Assembly: GCF_019443125.1 (NCBI RefSeq)
Contig: NZ_JAHYXK010000007.1
Location: 113,663 to 177,662 of the forward strand
Origin: Pontibacter aydingkolensis
GTDB lineage: Bacteria; Bacteroidota; Bacteroidia; Cytophagales; Hymenobacteraceae
Direction: 5' to 3'
Length of the DNA stretch: 64,000 bases
The translations under genes and the position numbers were made by a program. The notes beneath the pieces are model-generated. The model did no database searches. It was not told the DNA's origin and saw nothing but the letters and a program-made list of their open reading frames with translations. Shown piece by piece: positions 9,301 to 17,734 of this stretch (positions are counted from its first letter, which is position 1; each line of letters opens with the position of its first letter).

Positions 9301-11248
9301 CCGATAGCGGCTCCGGGTATAAATTAAGCGCCTGCAGGTTCGCATTGCCCAGGTCCAGGTTAAAGTCGTAGACAGGCTGCTGTTCGTTGCGCAGGTTAAA
9401 ATCACCTATCAGGTCAAAGTTTAGGTTCTGGTCTTTGGATGTGGCTTTAACAGCATACAGGTTTCGGTTGATATTGGCATTAAGTGCAATGTTGTTATAA
9501 GTATAATTGTTGTAGTCTAGCCGCTGGATGGTACCTTGTACGTTTGCCTGCATGGTTTCCGGGGTAAGGCCACGGCCTGTTGCTTTTGCTGTAAGCGCCA
9601 CTTTGCCCAGACCCAGATCTTCGGTAAACAATTGTCCCAAGTCAAAACCGCCTGACTTTACTGTGGCGGTAAAACTCTCGTTGGCTCCCATATCTACCAC
9701 TACATCAGCGTTGCCAAAAGATGTTTGGATATCTGCAATGGCATCAAAAGCTGTAAGGGTACCGGCAAAGTTACCTGTCAGGCTCATTTGGTTTGGCAGT
9801 CTTATGTCTGGTGGCAGTGTACCGGCGGGCAGCAGTGCCTGCACATCGGTGCGTGTGGTGGTAAAGCGCCTGATGTTGGCGTCTAAGTACAGGTTGTCAG
9901 GGTCAAGGGTGTTACGTATTGTACCGCTTATATCTATGTTCGTGCCGCTTAAACCTACCAGTTGCAGATTTCTTACCTGCAGGTTGTTTAACGGCCCTGA
10001 GGCCTGCGCATCTACTTTTATAGTGGAGTTGGCTATACTTCTGAAAGATGGGTCCTGGGCAAGGTCGGGTGCAAAGTATAATACATCCTTCATCCCAATA
10101 TAGCTGTTACGCAGGTCTACGTCTAAGCTTATACTTTCGGGGCGTTCGGCCATCGCGTCCAGGGACGGATACTGCATGGCCAGTTGGTTTTGCAGGTGGC
10201 TGTTTGGTGTTTTTATATCCAGGTTGGTTATACTTGTGGCGGTAGAGTCGAAGACAATGTTGGCCTGCAGGTTTTGCAGTGTGAAGCCGCTTTTTTCTTT
10301 TAACTGGAGTTGGTTAATATCGGCTACCGTTCTGTTCATGCTATACAAAATATCCTGCGCCTCAATCAGCACATCCGTAAACAGCAAGTGGTTGTAGTCC
10401 ATCCCACGCGGCTGGGGAGCTACATCGGCATTATCAAACTTAACGTTCACATTTCTTACATCCAGCTCACCTAGTGCCAATACCCAGTTCATAGGCTCGC
10501 CACTTGCCTTCTCCACCGACTCATTTAGTTTCTCTGCAGTCCGTTCCGGATTAATAGTCAGGGAGTCGGAGGGAGTAAGTTTTTCCTGCACATATACTAC
10601 ATCGGTATTGAGCAGGGTGAAGCTCTTAAGATCTATGCGGGCTTCCTTTAAATTGATATTATCAGAAACAACCTCAGACTTACCCAGATCCAGTTCAATG
10701 CGCTGGTCAGAGGGGTAGCTGAGATAACTCAATCTTATGTTCTCCAGGGCGACACGATTTATACCAAAATCAAGCTCCAGTGGCTCTTCATCGCCAGAGG
10801 GTGGTGGCACTTTGGTCTGCTTATAGTCCACCCAGGTATTTCGTAGCTCCACTTCATCAACCAGGTACCGTTGCTCATCCAGGTTAAGCTCTTCCATAGA
10901 GGTTGTCATTTCGCCAATGCGGCCCCTGATGTAATTTCCCCCGGCATCATCCCGAAACACCAGGTATACATTATCCAGGTTGATCACGCCCAGGTTAATG
11001 GCCATGGCAGCTGAAGTATCGGCGGGTTGGGCGGTAGTGGTATCGGTGGCAAACGCCTCCATTATGAAGTCGAAATTAGTAGTGCTGTCTTCGCGGATGT
11101 GTAGTTTAAGGGTGGCATTGTTGAGGTCTGCTTTGCTGATGTTCAGTTCGCCTTTGAACAGGGATAAAATGCGCATGTCTACCCCCAAACGTTCAGAATA
11201 CCATAAAGTATCTTGTTGCTGATCTTCTATGTACACATCTTTCAGCAC
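6371..11248 (-). CDS. tamB: translocation/assembly module protein TamB (DUF490), 5' end disrupted
   Basis: 1,625 residues from a GTG at 11248. It is a giant AsmA/TamB-type beta-helix protein that bridges inner and outer membranes and partners TamL. Long stretches of repeated short beta-strands run through it, and the C-terminal DUF490 domain (TIVLDPTTGDNIVVRGNADPLYIG onwards in parts) is clear. The GTG is not a credible true start. The same frame continues upstream and encodes a membrane anchor (FILWLLAIVIGLVILIVIA) and the conserved FPGVQNFVA entry, yet it contains no ATG, GTG or TTG before an upstream stop at 11573-11575. The likely ATG at 11525 is in a different frame. See the separate entry for the 5' extension. 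Confidence 0.88.
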   Translation of the reverse strand: MLKDVYIEDQQQDTLWYSERLGVDMRILSLFKGELNISKADLNNATLKLHIREDSTTNFDFIMEAFATDTTTAQPADTSAAMAINLGVINLDNVYLVFRDDAGGNYIRGRIGEMTTSMEELNLDEQRYLVDEVELRNTWVDYKQTKVPPPSGDEEPLELDFGINRVALENIRLSYLSYPSDQRIELDLGKSEVVSDNINLKEARIDLKSFTLLNTDVVYVQEKLTPSDSLTINPERTAEKLNESVEKASGEPMNWVLALGELDVRNVNVKFDNADVAPQPRGMDYNHLLFTDVLIEAQDILYSMNRTVADINQLQLKEKSGFTLQNLQANIVFDSTATSITNLDIKTPNSHLQNQLAMQYPSLDAMAERPESISLDVDLRNSYIGMKDVLYFAPDLAQDPSFRSIANSTIKVDAQASGPLNNLQVRNLQLVGLSGTNIDISGTIRNTLDPDNLYLDANIRRFTTTRTDVQALLPAGTLPPDIRLPNQMSLTGNFAGTLTAFDAIADIQTSFGNADVVVDMGANESFTATVKSGGFDLGQLFTEDLGLGKVALTAKATGRGLTPETMQANVQGTIQRLDYNNYTYNNIALNANINRNLYAVKATSKDQNLNFDLIGDFNLRNEQQPVYDFNLDLGNANLQALNLYPEPLSVQGQLKGRFTGADASTISGKLTGDQVVVRHNNKAYPIDSLLLTLDQSGERASLNLASSVADAEMQFENSLANLPTALQKYFSNYFDLQPDPPYPANVNLKDFTATIDLKKTGLITSFVPGLEQLQTAGPITAVYDGSTNQLKLDGNIRKVAYTDYTLQNIDLEMRGNREQLAYKIDLQRLISPSLKVNNATLEGAARDDNLQVKLTVAGSDTTDTNFMLGGIFNSLGEGYRFTFQPDEVIINGDVWNVPDDNSLQFDTDFIYANNIVLQRNNSSLSLNSTGPVGPGAPLEINIQNFDLGYLMASFQPSDSLLLDGTLNGEATVQNLLSGTLSFTSDLNITDFTYQGVPVGNLALEASSAGGNRYNIDAALTGNSNQVKIAGFVETQPNATLLNLNANISNLNIASLQGFTEGIVEDLDGSARGELRIAGTLENPEVLGQLNFDQAQFNLTTLGSVFTLKDERLVFNESGINFPNFTVTDSLGNDLVVSGDILTQNYTDYKFDLKVNTDRFLAINSTAKDNDLYYGTVYLSADATITGNLAEPAISVRATILDGSDFTTVIPAEEVGAAERDGIVEFVDLNPELTAILRRTEDSVQTTGFVGADVEAEITVTDATTVTIVLDPTTGDNIVVRGNADPLYIGIRPSGEINMSGRYTVTEGKYSMDFYDLASRELAIEKGSYINWTGDPLLADMQVTAIYEVQAAPMELVASQAGGTLDPVLRNQLPFQVYVFVEGEMLKPEISFDIRLPEEQQARAGSLVVSSLGNLRQDESELNKQVFALLVLNRFLAPDPLSSSGGGFAATARNSLSQVMTDQLNQLTNRYAGGLGLELGVSSYEDYSSGSASGRTDLNVALRQQFLDDRLTVRVGTDIGLEGQNQGQAQSNMSGFGGDLSVEYSITKDGRLRVRGFQRNQYEGVLDGGDVRATGAALIYVRDYNNFSDLFRNLERRREREAERKLEQAEKINEEERKLRKEGLEN

Positions 11249-11525
11249 AAAGGTGTTGCGCCAGTCGGTGGTAAACCTGCCTATGTCTACGCGGGTGCCT
11301 AAGGTGTTTTCCAGGTAATTTGCACCTTTCTGAGCAACAAAGTTCTGTACACCCGGGAACTGGAGGGCTATAACAATAAGTATAACAAGGCCGATTACGA
11401 TGGCTAACAGCCAAAGTATAAATTTTAGGATTCCTTTTCCGATATGTTTAGCAGATGCGATAACTGTTACAATTACGTGTGTACTGCTTGTACGGGAAAG
11501 TTTTAATATGGATAGAGAGAGGCAT
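11249..11525 (-). other. out-of-frame 5' end of tamB (membrane-anchor region)
   Basis: This stretch is open in the tamB frame and encodes the inner-membrane anchor and the start of the periplasmic domain. The only ATG (11523-11525, after an AT-rich leader) is one frame off and terminates at 11448-11450. Joining the two frames needs a skip of one base or a gain of two. The ATG is followed directly by a short CT run (about four CT units). One more CT unit would put M-P-L-S-L-S-I-L-K in frame with the anchor. A sequencing error, a genuine frameshift mutation, slippage-based switching or a non-AUG start would all fit. Confidence 0.7.
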
Positions 11526-11649
11526 TTTTTATACTTTGCAGATGCACAGCAATTGGTGGCCGCTTTAAAAAATCAATGCAAAAGGCACCCGCTTATGCTG
11601 TAGCCTGCAAGGGATAATGCATGCGAGTTTTAAGACTGCTGCCAATAGT

Positions 11650-11685
11650 AAGGCCCTTGCCGTTTAATACTACAGCAAGGGCCTT
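11650..11685. terminator. hairpin terminator
   Basis: An 11-bp perfect stem, AAGGCCCTTGC (11650-11660) with GCAAGGGCCTT (11675-11685), and a 14-base loop. It lies just downstream of the broken lipoprotein gene on the minus strand and upstream of tamB. The following T-tract is weak on both strands. Confidence 0.55.
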
Positions 11686-11713
11686 TAGTTTTAGGCGTGG
11701 CTAAGGCAGGTGT

Positions 11714-12142
11714 TCAGAGCTTTATGGTTACGCTGCCGTTTCCTGTGTCTGACGCAGGGTTACCATTCTGATATACTTTCTTGATTGTAACAGATGTGCA
11801 GCAGTCGCCGGTAACTACATCAAAGTCAATTTTAAGATTCTGATGATCATATCCTTCCACCAAAAGCAGGTATTCGGTGTTACGCTCATTAACGGCAGCT
11901 ATAATCAGTGTTCCGCCCGTGCGATCTTCCGTTACAATGCTAACAGGATAAGGACTGTCTTTTGGCTGCATGTATATCTGTTCTAATTTAACAGTTCCGT
12001 TATCCAGCAGGTTAGCGCCTTGTGCATCGGTTAGTTTAAATACGAATGGCTCTTATATACAATCAATGTAGGCGCATTCTTTATCGCAGCCTGATAAGGC
12101 AGGCAGTATGACAAGTAACAGAAATAAAGTATACTTTTTCAT
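11714..12142 (-). pseudogene. small lipoprotein gene interrupted by an in-frame TAA
   Basis: Reading from ATG 12142, the frame encodes a classic lipoprotein signal (MKKYTLFLLLVILPALSGC, lipobox LSGC). It meets TAA at 12053-12055 after 29 codons and then continues in the same frame with a sensible protein (EPFVFKLTDAQGANLL...) to a stop at 11714. Only the part from Met 11971 (85 residues) is an intact reading frame, and it lacks the export signal. The stop sits where CAA (Gln) would make sense, so a single C-to-T change would explain it. The protein family was not recognised; the C-terminal part is beta-rich with a CCTS pair. Sequencing error and readthrough remain possible. Confidence 0.7.
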
Positions 12143-12184
12143 GCTTGGTTCCTCTGCAAGACTATACTTTTAAAAACCTTAAAA

Positions 12185-13156
12185 CTATACCGAAAGTATA
12201 TTTACCATCTCGGCATAGTATGGGTTGATGATCTTTTGCTTTGTGATGGTCTCGATAAAAGGAGTGTACACCAGTTCTGAATTCATAATGCCTGCCATTA
12301 CACCTTTTCTGCCCTCCTGCAGGCCATCTACACAGGCAATACCCAGTTGGCTGGCCAGCATCCTGTCTGCAGCAGTAGGCGCTCCACCCCTTTGCACATG
12401 GCCAAGTATGGTTACGCGGGCATCCATGTAAGGCAATGCTTTTTGTACCTGGGCAGCAATTTCGGTAGCGTTTCCTTCTTCGTCGCCTTCTGCCACAATT
12501 ACAATAAATGATGTTTTAGACCGATCCCAGCCAAGGCGAAGGGTATCTACTACAGATTGTATACTTGTTTCTGTTTCCGGAATCATCACAATCTCGGCTC
12601 CGCCGCCTATGGCGCATGGCATGGCTATGTAACCAGAGTCGCGGCCCATCACCTCAACAAAGAAAACGCGGTCGTGACTGTCTGCCGTATCGCGGATCTT
12701 GTCTATAGCATCCAGTGCGGTATTTACAGCTGTATCGTACCCAATGGTATAATCTGTGCCATACAAGTCGTTATCGATGGTGCCGGGAGCGCCTACTGTT
12801 GGAATGCCGTATTCTTCAAAAAAGATGTTTGCACCGGTAAATGTACCGTCGCCGCCAATAGCCACCAGGCCCTCTATTCCAAACTTTTGTAGTTGCTCGT
12901 AGGCCTCGCGTCTTCCCTCTTTAGTCATAAACTCTTTGCTTCGGGCAGAGCGAAGTATGGTGCCGCCTTTCTGAATAATATTACTCACAGAATTTGATTC
13001 CAACCTGATTATTTCGCCCTTGATCATACCGCGGTAGCCGCGCATGATACCGTAAACATCTATACCCTTGTGCACTGCAGCACGCACTACAGCGCGTATG
13101 CAGGCATTCATGCCAGGAGAGTCGCCGCCAGAAGTAAAAACTCCAATCTTTTTCAT
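12185..13156 (-). CDS. pfkA: ATP-dependent 6-phosphofructokinase
   Basis: 323 residues, standard bacterial PfkA length. It phosphorylates fructose 6-phosphate in glycolysis. It contains GGDSPGMN (10-17), the ATP-site GGDG at 101-104 (Gly at the position that marks ATP rather than PPi use), and the catalytic TIDND at 126-130. It also has MGRDSG (sugar binding) and a typical C-terminal effector/sugar region GHVQRGG. It is single-gene and divergent from the TerB-like gene, with about 300 bases between them. Confidence 0.98.
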   Translation of the reverse strand: MKKIGVFTSGGDSPGMNACIRAVVRAAVHKGIDVYGIMRGYRGMIKGEIIRLESNSVSNIIQKGGTILRSARSKEFMTKEGRREAYEQLQKFGIEGLVAIGGDGTFTGANIFFEEYGIPTVGAPGTIDNDLYGTDYTIGYDTAVNTALDAIDKIRDTADSHDRVFFVEVMGRDSGYIAMPCAIGGGAEIVMIPETETSIQSVVDTLRLGWDRSKTSFIVIVAEGDEEGNATEIAAQVQKALPYMDARVTILGHVQRGGAPTAADRMLASQLGIACVDGLQEGRKGVMAGIMNSELVYTPFIETITKQKIINPYYAEMVNILSV

Positions 13157-13243
13157 TTTAATCTATTTTTATTATAGCGCACTTGCCCGTACCCACTTGG
13201 TTATCAGGTGCAAGTTAAGTAACTTATTGCGCAGGAAGTTATT

Positions 13244-13432
13244 TTAAGGATAATGCTTATGCACTTTAAGCTTTTGTTTTGCCATAAATTTAAAAAAAGC
13301 TGCAAAACCATATCCCCAAAAATAGAGAAAACCGTATGTAAAATCGGTAGTATCTGTACCATTATTTCTCAGGCTGTGTTTCGTATTGTATAAACACAAC
13401 TTGGCAACTCTTGCAAGATGCATCAATAACAT
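13244..13432 (-). CDS. possible small protein upstream of pfkA
   Basis: A 62-codon frame in the 303-base gap between pfkA and the TerB-like gene. The C-terminal half (TDFTYGFLYFWGYGFAAFFK) looks like a short amphipathic or membrane-associated protein followed by a basic tail, more protein-like than chance. The N-terminal third is unconvincing and would start elsewhere if the gene is real. No family was recognised. The remainder of the gap holds only AT-rich promoter-like DNA. Weak call. Confidence 0.22.
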   Translation of the reverse strand: MLLMHLARVAKLCLYNTKHSLRNNGTDTTDFTYGFLYFWGYGFAAFFKFMAKQKLKVHKHYP

Positions 13433-13459
13433 AATTTATACTTATAAAGGGGCCACTCT

Positions 13460-13888
13460 ATGTTCGGTTTTTTTGAGAGCGAAGAAACAAAAAAGTTAAA
13501 GAGCCATATCGCTAACCTGGGAGCATTAGCTAAAATAGACGGGCACGTTGACCCAAACGAAATGAACTTTATTATTTCGATAGGTAAGAAACATGGCATG
13601 AAAGCCGACGAAGTGCGTCATTTGATCTCCAATGCCGAGAAGACAGAACCGCAAATACCCACAAACGACTCTGATCGGTTTGACCAGATATACGACCTGG
13701 TGGAGATGATGCTGGCCGATGGAATTGTAGACGAGAATGAAATGGAGTTTTGCATTAACATGGCTGCCCGCCTTGGGTTTAAGAAGTCTATTGTTGGAGT
13801 ACTGGTCAGGAAAATAACTATGGGTGTTAAAGACGGGTTAACGCGCGAGCATATTAAACATGAGGCACAGGCTTTTTTAAATTATTAA
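13460..13888 (+). CDS. TerB-like (tellurite-resistance B family) protein
   Basis: 142 residues, all-helical and cytoplasmic. It carries the duplicated acidic pattern of the TerB fold: AKIDGHVDPNEMNFI near the N-terminus and MLADGIVDENEMEF in the second half. TerB-domain proteins bind divalent metal through such acidic loops and take part in stress and membrane-linked processes. The role of stand-alone short forms like this is unknown. The next gene starts 3 bases after the stop and encodes a small membrane protein, so the pair is probably co-expressed. Confidence 0.75.
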   Translation: MFGFFESEETKKLKSHIANLGALAKIDGHVDPNEMNFIISIGKKHGMKADEVRHLISNAEKTEPQIPTNDSDRFDQIYDLVEMMLADGIVDENEMEFCINMAARLGFKKSIVGVLVRKITMGVKDGLTREHIKHEAQAFLNY

Positions 13889-13891
13889 CCT

Positions 13892-14224
13892 ATGTATAGA
13901 ATTAAGGTTAGTAGTAAGATGCTTATTACCGCTTATGTTTGCCTGCTACTGTTACTGGGCTCTTTCCTGTTGCTAAATGGCAGGTTTTTGATGAATCATA
14001 ACACCCCCAGCGAACTGCCACTGGATTTTCTGCTGCGCTTCGGAATTTTCTGGTTTGTGAGCTTTGTACTGGCCCTGCTTTTCTTTGTATTCCACATACG
14101 CATGCACCAGTACGCTTTCTCCGAAGCCGAGATAGCGCAATCAACTAAAGTAGGTACTTTTACTTTTGTTGCAGGTGTTAGTATGGCTACGCTGACCGGT
14201 GTGCTTTTTTATACTTTGGCTTAA
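13892..14224 (+). CDS. small integral membrane protein of unknown function
   Basis: 110 residues with three hydrophobic segments: about 10-30 (LITAYVCLLLLLGSFLLL), 50-70 (FGIFWFVSFVLALLFFVF) and 88-108. No family was recognised. It follows the TerB-like gene with a 3-base gap, and a soluble/membrane pairing is the only functional hint. Its stop lies 6 bases from the end of the convergent lipoprotein gene, leaving no room for a separate terminator. Confidence 0.6.
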   Translation: MYRIKVSSKMLITAYVCLLLLLGSFLLLNGRFLMNHNTPSELPLDFLLRFGIFWFVSFVLALLFFVFHIRMHQYAFSEAEIAQSTKVGTFTFVAGVSMATLTGVLFYTLA

Positions 14225-14229
14225 ATAGC

Positions 14230-14850
14230 TTATTTGTAGGAAGGGTAAGCTTTAAATCCGTTGTCGCTGTATACATAAGTAGTTAAATCGTTTTCAAGGC
14301 CCACCGACACCGCATTGTTTTTCAACTCAAAGCCGGATCTGCTTTCACTGTCCAGTAATGTTTGGCCTGGTTCTGTAAGCTGCAGGTAATAAAGGCTTTT
14401 AAGGGTACCACGATCGTTAAACAGCACATCCCGTTTTAACTCGTGTAAAGTCCAGCTGCCATTTCCTGTATCTGTGGCGGCCACTATAAATATGTTTTTA
14501 TCTTGCTGCAATTGCAGGGCATGATCCAGATGGGTGTCGTTCGTGAAGTCTCCGCTTATTAAAAACGGACCCTGTTCGTTTCCTGCGGCCCGATCTCTGG
14601 CCGCGTTTGCCAACATAGGTTTTTTATACCCGGGATACTTTTGTGCCAGCAACTGCAATACAGGCTGAGGCAGTGGGAGATATGTATCCTGACCGGTATC
14701 ATCGACTATTACTCCGTCCTGTTCAGTGTTGGCTATAGAGTCTAAAGCTTTTTCTTTAGAGCCAAGGGCTATCTGTTCATCTTTAATCTCTTCGTTTTTG
14801 GGGCTGCACGAAAAGGCAATTAAAAGCAGCATGAATAACGTGTTCTTCAT
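14230..14850 (-). CDS. lipoprotein of unknown function
   Basis: 206 residues with a short signal peptide ending in a lipobox (IAFSC, Cys15), followed by a charged, low-complexity linker (NEEIKDEQ). The rest is a compact domain with LPQPVLQLLAQKYPG and SGDFTNDTHLDHALQLQ. The latter resembles the D-x-N-x-D-x-x-D calcium-loop style of FG-GAP-like repeats, and similar stretches occur in proteins that compare stored quantities. No family name can be given with confidence. It is likely tethered to the outer membrane and is probably a single gene. Confidence 0.65.
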   Translation of the reverse strand: MKNTLFMLLLIAFSCSPKNEEIKDEQIALGSKEKALDSIANTEQDGVIVDDTGQDTYLPLPQPVLQLLAQKYPGYKKPMLANAARDRAAGNEQGPFLISGDFTNDTHLDHALQLQQDKNIFIVAATDTGNGSWTLHELKRDVLFNDRGTLKSLYYLQLTEPGQTLLDSESRSGFELKNNAVSVGLENDLTTYVYSDNGFKAYPSYK

Positions 14851-14896
14851 AATGGTTTAGCTTACATTTATGCTTACTCGCTATCTGGCAAAGCAG

Positions 14897-16654
14897 TTAC
14901 ATAGGCCAGAATACCGGCACCAGCAGTATAATAACCAAAATCAGCAATATCGTAAGTGGGGTGCCTACTTTAATAAAGTCCCAGAAGCGGTACTTGCCCG
15001 GGCTGTACACCAGAATGCAAGCCGGCTCGAACGGCGTAACCATAGACACAGAGGCAGCCAGCATAATACCTATAGCAAAGGCCCGTGGGTCTGCATTGAG
15101 CTCAACGGCGGCTCGTAAAGCAACAGGAACTATTACCAGCGCTGCCGCCGCGTTAGACATGGGTTGGGTAAGTATAACCGTAAGCACCACAAAGCCGCCC
15201 AGCACAGCGGTTTTTCCAAGTGGCCCCATCAGGCTAACAATGCCCTGCGCCAGAAAGTCTGCTGCACCTGAGTTTTCCATAGCCGTGCCGAAAGCCGTCA
15301 TACCCCCAATCAGTATCAGCAGGCGCCAGTCTATAGCAGCATAGGCCTTGTTCGTATTAATACACCTGAAAAGTATGGTAAGTATGGCAGCCAGCAGAAA
15401 AGCAATGGATAAAGGCAGTAATTTGGTTGTGCCGGCTACGATGGCAAGTATAAAACAGGAGATCGCTATAATGCCTTTGCGCTTTTTAAACAGCAAAGGC
15501 TCAAATTCATCCAGCAAGGCTACATTACTTGACTGCCGTAGCTGTCCCAGCCTTTCGGCTGCGCCCTGTACCAGCAAAAGGTCTCCGAGTTGCAAACGTA
15601 TACTCCCTATTTTGGATCTTAAGGTTTCGCCGTGGCGTGAAATGGCCAGTACCACCAACCCGTAGCGGCGCGTAAATTCCACCTCTTTTATAGATCTGCC
15701 TATCAGGTTGGATTGCCTCACAACAAGCATCTCCGCCAGCCTGATATCTTCTGTCTCCAGGTCTTTGGCAAGTATGGCGTCGGCCATAATCTGTATTCCC
15801 TTTGTCTCTTTTACCTTCATCAGGTTGTCCAGGTCGCCTTCTACCAATAGTACATCGTTGGCCTGAATGCGGGTTCTGAAGTCTGGCAGAAAGTTGTCGT
15901 GGTCACGTATAATGTTAAGCATCCTGAAATTAAGCGAGGTAAGGTCAGAGGCGAATACGATTTGCCCTACCAGTGGTGAATCTGGCAATACAATGATTTC
16001 AGTAAGGTATTTCTGCAGTTTATACTCATCGGTGAGTTGCTGGTCGTCGTGGCTGGGGAGCATGCGCTGGCCAATCGTCATCATATATATAATGCCCACC
16101 ACAAAAATAATAAACCCGATGCCAGAGATCTCAAACAAGCCAATGGGAGGGAGGCCTGTTTTGGCAATATAGCCGCTTACAGCCACATTGGTTGAGGTAC
16201 CGACAAGCGTGCACGTACCGCCAAGTATAGCCGCAAAGGCAAGCGGCATCAGTATTTTAGAGGCACTGCGGTTAATGCGTTTCGACAGCCCGACAAGCGG
16301 GGTAACAAACATGGCTGTAACAGTGGTATTGTTCATAAACGCAGACACAACACCAGTTACCAGCATAACCACCAGCAACATAACATTGGTGCTTTGCCTG
16401 GCCAGGTTGGCAAGCCGTACTACTGCAAAGTCTAATATACCGGTTTCCTGCAGGGCGGCGCTAAGTATAAAAATGGAGGCAATGATGATGATAAAGTCGC
16501 TGCTGAACCCGGCAAAAGCTTCTTCAGGGGATATAATGCGCACACTGGCGAGAATGATCAGCATTACCAGCGTCACAATCTCGATAGACAGGTACTCGGT
16601 TGCAAACAGGATAATGGCTACAACCAACAGTGCGAGCACAAGCGCTATTTCCAT
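14897..16654 (-). CDS. SLC13/DASS-family permease with RCK_C (TrkA-C) domains
   Basis: 585 residues. The N-terminal half has about five membrane helices with the NTTVTAMFVTPLV stretch of sodium/sulphate or dicarboxylate symporters. A cytoplasmic insert at roughly 205-375 carries two TrkA_C-type domains (e.g. LPDSPLVGQ and VRQSNLIGRSIKEVEF). A second helix bundle then repeats the pattern with TQPMSNAAAALVIVP. Transporters with this layout move anions such as sulphate or dicarboxylates, and the substrate is not determined here. The gene follows the SDR gene on the same strand with 112 bases between. That gap contains an imperfect hairpin in the leader. Confidence 0.88.
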   Translation of the reverse strand: MEIALVLALLVVAIILFATEYLSIEIVTLVMLIILASVRIISPEEAFAGFSSDFIIIIASIFILSAALQETGILDFAVVRLANLARQSTNVMLLVVMLVTGVVSAFMNNTTVTAMFVTPLVGLSKRINRSASKILMPLAFAAILGGTCTLVGTSTNVAVSGYIAKTGLPPIGLFEISGIGFIIFVVGIIYMMTIGQRMLPSHDDQQLTDEYKLQKYLTEIIVLPDSPLVGQIVFASDLTSLNFRMLNIIRDHDNFLPDFRTRIQANDVLLVEGDLDNLMKVKETKGIQIMADAILAKDLETEDIRLAEMLVVRQSNLIGRSIKEVEFTRRYGLVVLAISRHGETLRSKIGSIRLQLGDLLLVQGAAERLGQLRQSSNVALLDEFEPLLFKKRKGIIAISCFILAIVAGTTKLLPLSIAFLLAAILTILFRCINTNKAYAAIDWRLLILIGGMTAFGTAMENSGAADFLAQGIVSLMGPLGKTAVLGGFVVLTVILTQPMSNAAAALVIVPVALRAAVELNADPRAFAIGIMLAASVSMVTPFEPACILVYSPGKYRFWDFIKVGTPLTILLILVIILLVPVFWPM

Positions 16655-16672
16655 AAAAAGCCTTAGGGTGAG

Positions 16673-16704
16673 GCCATACTTCAGGAGAAAGATTGAGGTA
16701 TGGC
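16673..16704 (-). other. leader hairpin before the SLC13 permease gene
   Basis: Arms 16673-16683 (GCCATACTTCA) and 16694-16704 pair with one mismatch around a 10-base loop. On the minus strand this lies about 20 bases upstream of the permease start and downstream of the SDR stop. No T-tract follows, so it is not an obvious terminator. It may simply be an mRNA leader structure. Confidence 0.3.
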
Positions 16705-16766
16705 TTCGGCTTTTACGTGCTACATAAAGTTTGGTTTGGCAGATGCATGAGTAGCTGTTTTCAAGC

Positions 16767-17567
16767 CTAGCGTATCATAGCCGACATACCTCCATCAACT
16801 ATCATAGTATTTCCGGTAACATAAGAGGCTGCATCTGAGCAAAGCCAGACAATTGTAGCGGCGGCTTCAGCAGGATCGCCAAGGCGCCGCTGAGGTATAA
16901 AGTTAAGGTACATCTGCTTTACCTCTTCTTCCCTGGCGGCATCGCCGCCTGACTGCATCCTGAACATGTCTTCCAGCATAGGGGTATGATGAGCCCCCGG
17001 AGCTACCACATTTACCCTGATGTTGCTGGTGGCCAGTTCCTGCGCCGACGACTTGGCCATAGCAATTACACCTGCTTTGGCGGCAGAGTATAAAGCCCCT
17101 CCCGGTGCTCCGCCCAAGCCATTGATACTTGCCACATTTACAATGGCCCCACCCGCTGGTTGCTGCTCCAGCATTAGCCTGATCTCCTGCTGCATGCACA
17201 GCCACACACCGCGCAGATTAGCGGCCATAGCCTCCTCATAGTCAGTAAGCTCGAACTCGTGCAGAGACATGCCTATTCCGGCTTCGTTCGCGGCGTTGTT
17301 TACGGCAATATCCAGGCGCTTATACTTTTGCTTTATCTTCTGGAATAACTCAAGTATAGCCTCAGGCTGGCTGTTGTCGGTGCGGATAAACTCAGGGTTA
17401 AATGCGGCCTTGCCTGTAAGTGCTTTGGCTTTTTCCTCGCTGCGACCTGTAATGATCACCTTTGCGCCGGCAAGGGCAAATTTTTGAGCTGTAGCCAGGC
17501 CAATGCCAGAGGTGCCGCCTGTAACCAATACTACCTTATCTGTGAAATCATACTTTACTTGTTCCAT
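16767..17567 (-). CDS. short-chain dehydrogenase/reductase (classical SDR)
   Basis: 266 residues. The Rossmann cofactor motif TGGTSGIG lies at 16-23, NNAAN at 90-94, the catalytic Ser at 147 and YSAAK with Tyr160/Lys164. The C-terminal GNTMIVDGGMSAMIR is typical of the glucose 1-dehydrogenase/3-oxoacyl reductase type. It is an NAD(P)-dependent oxidoreductase of unknown substrate. It is divergent from the TonB receptor gene across about 165 AT-rich bases. It could be co-transcribed with the permease downstream. Confidence 0.9.
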   Translation of the reverse strand: MEQVKYDFTDKVVLVTGGTSGIGLATAQKFALAGAKVIITGRSEEKAKALTGKAAFNPEFIRTDNSQPEAILELFQKIKQKYKRLDIAVNNAANEAGIGMSLHEFELTDYEEAMAANLRGVWLCMQQEIRLMLEQQPAGGAIVNVASINGLGGAPGGALYSAAKAGVIAMAKSSAQELATSNIRVNVVAPGAHHTPMLEDMFRMQSGGDAAREEEVKQMYLNFIPQRRLGDPAEAAATIVWLCSDAASYVTGNTMIVDGGMSAMIR

Positions 17568-17734
17568 AGGTTTGTTTTGTATATCAAGCCTTTACGTGTA
17601 TTGCATGGCTCTGGTGCTGCTGTATAATCCCTAAGTATTACATTTACTAAATATTTTAAAAAGTTAATACTTGGCATATTAGTTGTTAGAAAGCAATTCA
17701 ATATTATTGTAGAATATTTCAATTTATTAAAGCT

